Positions 58,662 to 64,000 of a stretch of DNA of 64,000 bases are shown here, piece by piece. The position numbers and the translations under genes were made by a program. Position 1 is the first letter of the stretch. The number at the start of each line of letters is the position of its first letter. A model generated the notes under the pieces. It was not told the DNA's origin and made no database searches. It was given only the letters and a program-made list of their open reading frames with translations. The stretch is from Amia ocellicauda (Eukaryota > Chordata > Actinopteri > Amiiformes > Amiidae). The stretch covers positions 3,481,501-3,545,500 of the forward strand of contig NC_089856.1 of NCBI RefSeq assembly GCF_036373705.1. The letters run 5' to 3'.

Positions 58662-60435
58662 TAAATAACATGTTGATGGTTTAGTATTCAAAATCAATTA
58701 TTATAATGTGTAATTCCATTTAAGAAAATTAAAAAAGCAGAGACCAGCAGATACTAATGCAAAGTATTTATTGCTGAGGGAGATTCCATAACATAAAGAC
58801 CGTCACTGTTTACTAGGTTAAGGATATAGGAACATTGAAGAGAATAAACATGATGCTGTTTTGACAGTAAGTGAGCATACTGAATATACATGGATTGACT
58901 CGTAGAACTTTGTTATGCTCTATTTTACATTTGCTCCTTGAATGTACATGGAAGTTCAATACAGAAAAGTGTTGATGTAGCTTTTTATGTTTTGCATGTT
59001 TAAAACAATTGTGTATTGGTGTTCACTAATTTTGACTGATTGCAAGATGGATTTATATTGATTTAATATCAACCTGATTTTAGCCAGGTAACAACACAAT
59101 GCCAAGTGTACATGAAGGCTCTCATGAAACAATTTTGCTGTTACAGCATAATAACATCTAATAGTGTGGTGAAATTATAATTTCATGTGCTTAGTTCAGT
59201 GCAGAAAAGTGTGCATTTTAGATGAGAAGGTTTAGTTCACCAAGGCTGTGAGGTGCTGGAAAATCTTTGACCTTGCACCTTGAAAGTACTTGAAAAGTGC
59301 TTGAATTTGACTTTTGAAAAGCTGTACGAACCCTGCTCTCTCTCTGTCTCTGTCCCTCTGTATGTCCCTACATTTGTCTCTGTCTCTCCACAGCCTAAGA
59401 GCTACGTCCCGGACGCCCCCGTACCCCCGTCCTCGGAGGAGGATGTGCATGAGCTCCTCTCCCAGGCAGTGCAGAAAGTGCTGCTGATGATAGAGGAGCT
59501 GAAGGGCAGAGACCTCGGTGATCACCAGAAGAAGGTGAGAGGAGCGCCGCCGCAGTGCACCTACACAGAGGACAGATCTGGGGACTTAATCACCAGATGC
59601 AGATACCTGAGACAAATGGACCATGAGATGTAAATGTCTTGGTTACATCGTAAGCAAAAGACCCTGTTGCCGTCCTGGAATCCAGGCTGTCGGCACCCAC
59701 AGCCTGCGACTATCAGCCCGAAACATCTGTACACCGGTGGATGATTCTGACAGGGCACAGATTTCTGTATGTCCAACCGTGGCCTGCATAATCTCTTGGC
59801 CAACGCTGTCTTCCACTAAACACGGGATCTAAACGACTACTACCTGAGTCCAGGATTTAGTGATTATGCATTTATTTACTCAAACTGATTATTTTATGTT
59901 TTATGAACATTCGTGAGCGTTCTTGGGCTCCTGTTGAACGGTGTGTGTAATCTGCATACGCTTGTTTCTAGTTCCTCGCCAGAATCGAAAATAATATCCC
60001 ATACTACAACATAGGGATCAAACTCCCCGAGATGCAGATATATGACACTGAGTGTTTGCTTGCATTGTTTTCCACTACCATCATATTTCCGACACCTCTG
60101 GAAGCAGCGTGTGTAACAGAGTGCTTTTTGTCACAGTTGTAACATCTCTCGCTGAGCTTGCTAGAGCTTTCAAAGCCACTATCCAGGGCCAGAGCAGACC
60201 CATTTGTACTGAGCGGTTCTGATAAAAGTTCCCCCCTTCCGGCGTGTGACCCTCTTCTGTCCCCTGCTGTGTCGTAGAAGAAGAGGACAGTGGCGAGGAT
60301 GACCCGGAAGTACTGAAGCGCGACATGCTGGAGCGCCAGTCCCAGCGCATCGTCGCCTACCACACCAAGGGGAAGGAGAAGAGGAGCAAGAAGAAGAAGG
60401 CAATTAGTAGCCCTACAGTATTTATCAGTTCTTGA
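53160..60435 (+). CDS. ODAD3: ODAD3/CCDC151-like outer dynein arm docking protein, central exons missing
   Basis: Recognised exons: up to 53307 (EQIDELRRRIRII), 53859-53971 (EGNKTAIYVSSQYTIEQYKD), 54273-54368 (VYKERKQRKRIGNKKEE), 55658-55764, 57368-57524 (RTLNAVTIGVKHLSNMLDHI), 59394-59534 (SYVPDAPVP, VQKVLLMIEELKG), from 59972 (FLARIENNIPYYNIGIKLP), and 60278-60435 (EEDSGEDDPEVLKRD, stop TGA). Order, motifs and the acidic then basic C-terminus match vertebrate ODAD3, a coiled-coil protein that anchors outer dynein arms to ciliary doublets. Six junctions have good GT-AG sites and agree in phase. Oddities: no in-frame ATG after the TAG at 53157; no donor in phase joins the last two exons; and the family's long coiled-coil segments after exon 2 and after exon 3 are absent. 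About 300 residues remain against nearly 600 in the family. It is either a decaying copy or a locus with deleted or unassembled exons. Confidence 0.75.
53744..53785 (+). repeat. (GT)n microsatellite in ODAD3-like intron 1
   Basis: Uninterrupted GT dinucleotides, about 21 copies, 75 bp before the next exon's acceptor. Confidence 0.95.
56149..56265 (+). pseudogene. Tc1 transposase fragment in an ODAD3-like intron
   Basis: Readable as HWSTEVCKKVIWSDESPFTI then FSTRGRVHV before a stop. This is the block around the first catalytic Asp of Tc1 transposases. A short, old relic without inverted repeats. Confidence 0.75.
56750..57035. repeat. Interspersed fish repeat (tggtcctggaggac type)
   Basis: The phrases ggtcctggaggacgccctac and caaccaagttctcaatttat recur widely in fish genomes as short non-autonomous elements. 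The boundaries are approximate. Confidence 0.4.
58212..59335. mobile_element. hAT-like non-autonomous element in an ODAD3-like intron
   Basis: The ends are CAGGGTTGGTACGGG and the complement of CAGGGTTCGTAC, with a near 8-bp duplication (ccctctct at 58204-58211, ctctctct at 59336-59343). Both ends carry inverted gtgcttgaa-type repeats. It lies in the pyrimidine tract about 60 bp upstream of the acceptor at 59393. Inside it a perfect 38-bp inverted repeat (58579-58616 and 58731-58768) flanks AT-rich DNA, possibly a second nested element. No transposase. Confidence 0.75.
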
Positions 60436-60556
60436 TTCCTAATTGGGTTCTTCCACTCCCACTCTCCTCCAGTTTATAATCTGGCACCACAGTTGATCTA
60501 TGTTGAATTTCACAGCCTACTAGGGTAAAATGGGCTGGATTTAGTGCAAACTTTCA

Positions 60557-61274
60557 AAGACAATGGCTTGCAAATGCTTATTAGGCAGTGTTGTTAAAGT
60601 TTTAATTGATATTTAATTGATTTCACTATACTGGTATAAATAACGCAGCAAGTCTCAGGATAGAAACGTCAACAGGCTGAGGTTCAGGCACTGCACTATG
60701 AGACGTCATTAGGGACATAATTCATCCTCTGGTACATACACTACATACTGGGACGCATACACTACATACTGAGACACATACACTATATACTGAGATGCAT
60801 ACACTATATACTGAGACGCACACACTATATACTGAGACGCATACACTACATACTGAGACACATACACTATATACTGAGACGCATACACTACATACTGAGA
60901 CACATACACTATATACTGAGATGCATACACTACATACTGAGACACATACACTACATACTGAGACACATACGCTATATACTGAGACGCACACACTACATAC
61001 TGAGACACATACACTACATACTGAGACACATACGCTATATACTGAGACGCACACACTACATACTGAGATGCATACACTATATACTGAAATGCATACTGAA
61101 TGGGTCCAGCTGACGTCTTTCCAGCAGAAAACAGTGCAGTGCCTGAACCTCAGCCTGTTGACGTTTCTCTCCTGAGACTGGGCTGCGTTATTTATACCAG
61201 TATAGTGAAATCAATTAAATATCAATTAAAACATTAACAACACTGCCTAATAAGCATTTGCAAGCCATTGTCTT
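60557..61274. mobile_element. Foldback structure: 141-bp inverted arms around minisatellite
   Basis: Left arm 60557-60697 and right arm 61133-61274 are reverse complements with about four differences and one indel. Each starts aagacaatggcttgcaaatg at its outer end and finishes aggcactgcact at its inner end. The interior (60735-61090) is about 17 units of the minisatellite of 47275-52872 in inverted orientation (catacactacatactgagac). Single-copy spacers join arms and array, each with gacgtc. No target duplication was established. Confidence 0.85.
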
Positions 61275-63255
61275 GTGGTTCAATCTCCTTAAAGCCTGAG
61301 AAATCCTGTCCCCCAATTTGTGTAACGCTCCAGACAGTGACTGGTGTTGTATTTTGAATAATGTTCAACCAGGATTACTAGCCATGCCAGTTCATTAACT
61401 GTCGCCATGAATTCAAGGAAACCATTAAGATGCTCCGTATTCTTACAATTATTAATCTGTTCAATCTCATAGTCATTTAATTTCACCCCCTCTTAGATGC
61501 AATCTTTACACTTTGAACTTGGTTTATTTTTAATGTCGCTCTTTGGAAAGTTTAATTTGACTTTAGCGCTCACAGAAACCTTTCTTCCTGACCAGGCGGT
61601 GGTGGTTGGTCAGTTTAGGTATTCTTTAAGTTATTTGTAATCAAAATCAATACAAATGTAAAATAAAATTAATATTTTAAAGCACAAACATTTAATTTTA
61701 TTTTCATTTAGTTTACCGATCCTGTATGGAATTGATAATACCTTGGTGAGGAAAAATAAAAACATCAAGACCTTACAGTTCTCACGTGTTTCTGTACAGC
61801 CTTAACAGTGTCAATGCTGAGAATTAATACAACTATCTAACTAACTAGACAGACACCCTGCATTTGTACTGTTTTAATGTCACATTGTGCTGTTCGGTCT
61901 GCTCTGACAGATCTGTGTCATGGAGTTAAGATAAGAGAGCGGCTGTGAATGTACGGGGCCGGATTCCTCGCAGCTTTTAACCTTTTGGTCCCGACAGGCT
62001 GGTCTCGGCAGAAGCCTGACCTTTTATTTTTTATTATTTTTTATATTTTTAGCTGGACTCTCCTCCCCCACCGAATTCTCCCCAGTGCGATCACATCAGA
62101 CCTTTTTAGCAAAACTTTGGATGACTCGGAGTGTAAAGAAATCAAGGAGGTCATTAAAACAATACTAATTTAATGTGTATACAGGGACACATCGAACAGG
62201 TTGATGAAGACATGAAGTTTATGATAGAAAGAGGAGTTGTAGTGAGGGAGAAAAGAGAGCTGCGTGATTGAAGTGTGTGAATAAAACCCGTTGATATTAA
62301 CCAGTCTGATTCCAGTCAAATTATTATTAAAGGAGGGATCTCTTCACCACCTCCTGGACCCAAACATTACATTACGTTTGTTATTTATTTGTCTGTTTTC
62401 CTTATTTCTAGTCCATCTCTATTTTTCTGCACCTTTTTGTTGTGGGTGGAAAAACAGCAACAGTGTGTATCCCTGTCGCACTGAAGACCTGCTTGATTGA
62501 CACATGATCCGGTGTGACTAGTGTGACTGTGTGTCCCTCTGCGCTTCTCTTTCACTGTTGCCTCTGTGGCTGCTGCTCCTTCTGGCCTCTGTCTGAGCTC
62601 TGTTTGAGTGCTGCTAGGTAGGTCTCACTCCCCGAGATGCTGAGACTGGAGATTTAACTAGAAAAAGTATAAATCTACTGGTTTAATATGCATATACTTA
62701 ATTATGTATACATATTTAATGTCTAAAGTTACTTTAGTATTTTAGTATTTATTTTTTCTTAACATCATGGGGCTCATTCTTTATTTCTGTAAGAGAAAGT
62801 TACTACTTTTGTTTGACCTTGGAGAGTTATCTAACTAACAAAGACTGCTGTGCTCATTGAAATGTCTTTCATAAGTTAAATAAGTATGCTTTCGTTTCAT
62901 TTACTTATTGTCAGGGGGAAAAATGTTTAAAATGGTGTTTTCATTCTTTATGTCTGTAAGAATGTTAGTAGTTAGTTGTGCTGACGCTGTTCAAACTTTT
63001 TACAGTCAATGCAACCAAGACCATTAAGGTCTTCAGACTGCACCCCCAAGCTATTGTAATGTGTAAATTATGTAAATATACTTACAGACACAGGTTTGTT
63101 TAAAACATATTGAGAGTGTTTACTTAATCTTATTGCATGAATGGATTACATTAGATATTTGTTTAAAAGAATATGATGTTTTGTTACTAGAGACAGCACT
63201 GACAAGTGATGACGGTGCTACACTGTGGGCGTATCCAGTATTGTAAGCATTACCT
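61275..63255. other. No gene recognised
   Basis: AT-rich intergenic sequence. The short ORFs at 61949 and 62291 show no motif. No exon of the zona-pellucida relic at 63260 was recognised here, though degenerate ones could be missed. Confidence 0.35.
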
Positions 63256-63259
63256 GTCG

Positions 63260-63980
63260 TATAGTTCTTCTAATGGTGACCAGAATTATCCCATGACCAA
63301 AGTCCCGTGGGACCCGGTGATTGTGGATCCTGGAGAGGACTGACCCCAACATCATCCTGACTCTGGAAGACTGCTGGGTCAACACCTCTGGCCCTCTCAT
63401 CCTCTCCCCAGTCGGACCTCCTGTTAGATGGGTAAGCTCTCCCCATCCCGACTCCCGGATCAGTTATTTTTACCTTGCTGACTAGTGGACTGACTCCTAA
63501 ATGACCCCCCCATCCAGGTGCCCATCCCAAACAGACAACTACCTGACAAGTTTAGTTCCAGTTGTGCGCTCCCCTCGAGCTGCCCTACCTGTCTCACTAC
63601 AACCGGCTCATTGTCGAGATGCCATGGCTCTGGAAGTCCAGAAGGAGAAGGTACTGGACTAGGAAATCTGCCTGGGTGAATGTGTGTGATTGTGTGAATG
63701 GCTGGAGCTGCAATATTTTCTGCCTTTCAAATTCATATGGGCAAGCTGTACATATAGGGCTTTTTTTCTTGTTGTTTTATTGTAAGGGCTTTGCCTTTTG
63801 AGGGCTAGCAAGTGTCCAAATGGAGATGAACAAGGCTCTCTTACCCCCTCAGGTGTTCATCCACTGTAGTGCAGCAGTATGTCACCCTACCCCAGAGGAC
63901 CACTCTGTTAAAAGCTGCAGCAGAGCAAGAGAGTGACCGACCTGGAGTCAGACCCCCTGCCATTCAGGCCCAAAGGCATT
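63260..63980 (+). pseudogene. Zona pellucida (ZP) domain glycoprotein pseudogene
   Basis: Three exons with intact GT-AG sites: 63260-63431, 63518-63650 and 63853-63980. The first reads YPMTKVPWDPVIVD, then in another frame RTDPNIILTLEDCWVNTSGP, then in a third frame DLLLDG. The second reads CPSQTDNYLTSLVPVVRSP, then in other frames LPYLSHYNRLIVEM and ALEVQKEK. The third reads VFIHCSAAVCHPTPEDHSVK and SCSRARE before a stop. These are the C-terminal half of a ZP domain, including its conserved cysteines, as in fish egg-coat ZP proteins. At least three frameshifts make it non-functional. The N-terminal part was not found, and more may lie beyond the right edge. Confidence 0.85.
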
Positions 63981-64000
63981 GTAAGTTGCCTTGCTCCCAG

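Noticed and set aside
61949-62500. ORFs between the foldback element and the ZP relic
   Set aside because: Short, AT-rich, hydrophobic by composition, with no motif and no splice context.

Overview
This window is nuclear DNA of a ray-finned fish. The evidence is split genes with GT-AG introns, a class-IV TRIM cluster, L2 and CR1 LINEs with fish-type 3' tails, fish Tc1 elements, a ciliary gene and a zona-pellucida gene. The L2 tail ('gtaagtcgccctggacaaat' followed by AAT repeats) and the CR1 family resemble those of gar, bowfin, sturgeon or early-branching teleosts, but this is only a weak hint at lineage.

Positions 1-42,450 are a TRIM (RING, B-box, coiled coil, B30.2) cluster built from inverted and tandem duplications and then loaded with transposons. 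Two copies on the minus strand look complete: 20081-23309 (466 aa) and 33889-42357 (462 aa). Both have six exons of 405, 96, 231, 23, 119 and about 520 nt, and both carry an ISRE-like GAAAGTGAAAGT box 64 bp upstream of the ATG. Five further copies are fragments: a B30.2 exon at the left edge, a frameshifted B30.2 at 5516-5950, a plus-strand 3' half at 7918-9060, a plus-strand RING remnant at 10511-10842, and a 92-bp scrap at 28090-28181. An L2 LINE lies 3' of each intact gene, so the duplicated unit was L2 plus TRIM. A second pair of paralogous blocks (about 960-5510 and 25190-28180) differs by clean insertions, which gives empty sites for several mobile elements.

The mobile elements form nested layers. 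A Tc1 at 16189-17772 sits in the L2 tail, and a TGTAGCG...CGCTACA element sits in the tip of that Tc1. Another copy of that element, with a CR1 LINE inside it, lies in intron 5 of the second intact TRIM gene. A DD36E-type Tc1 transposase at 12334-13374 is full length but has lost its second catalytic aspartate.

Positions 42,500-47,270 are mostly unidentified sequence, with remnants of a TE-borne SGNH hydrolase and L2 tails. Positions 47,275-52,872 are a 5.6-kb minisatellite of 19-21-bp units with a 1,094-bp higher-order period. Positions 53,150-60,435 hold a gene related to ODAD3/CCDC151, the outer dynein arm docking factor, with an RFX X-box at its 5' end. Its visible exons are open and phase-compatible, but the central coiled-coil exons are missing. 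Just beyond it, at 60557-61274, two 141-bp inverted arms enclose a short inverted array of the same minisatellite. The right edge (63260-63980) holds a multiply frameshifted zona-pellucida domain pseudogene.
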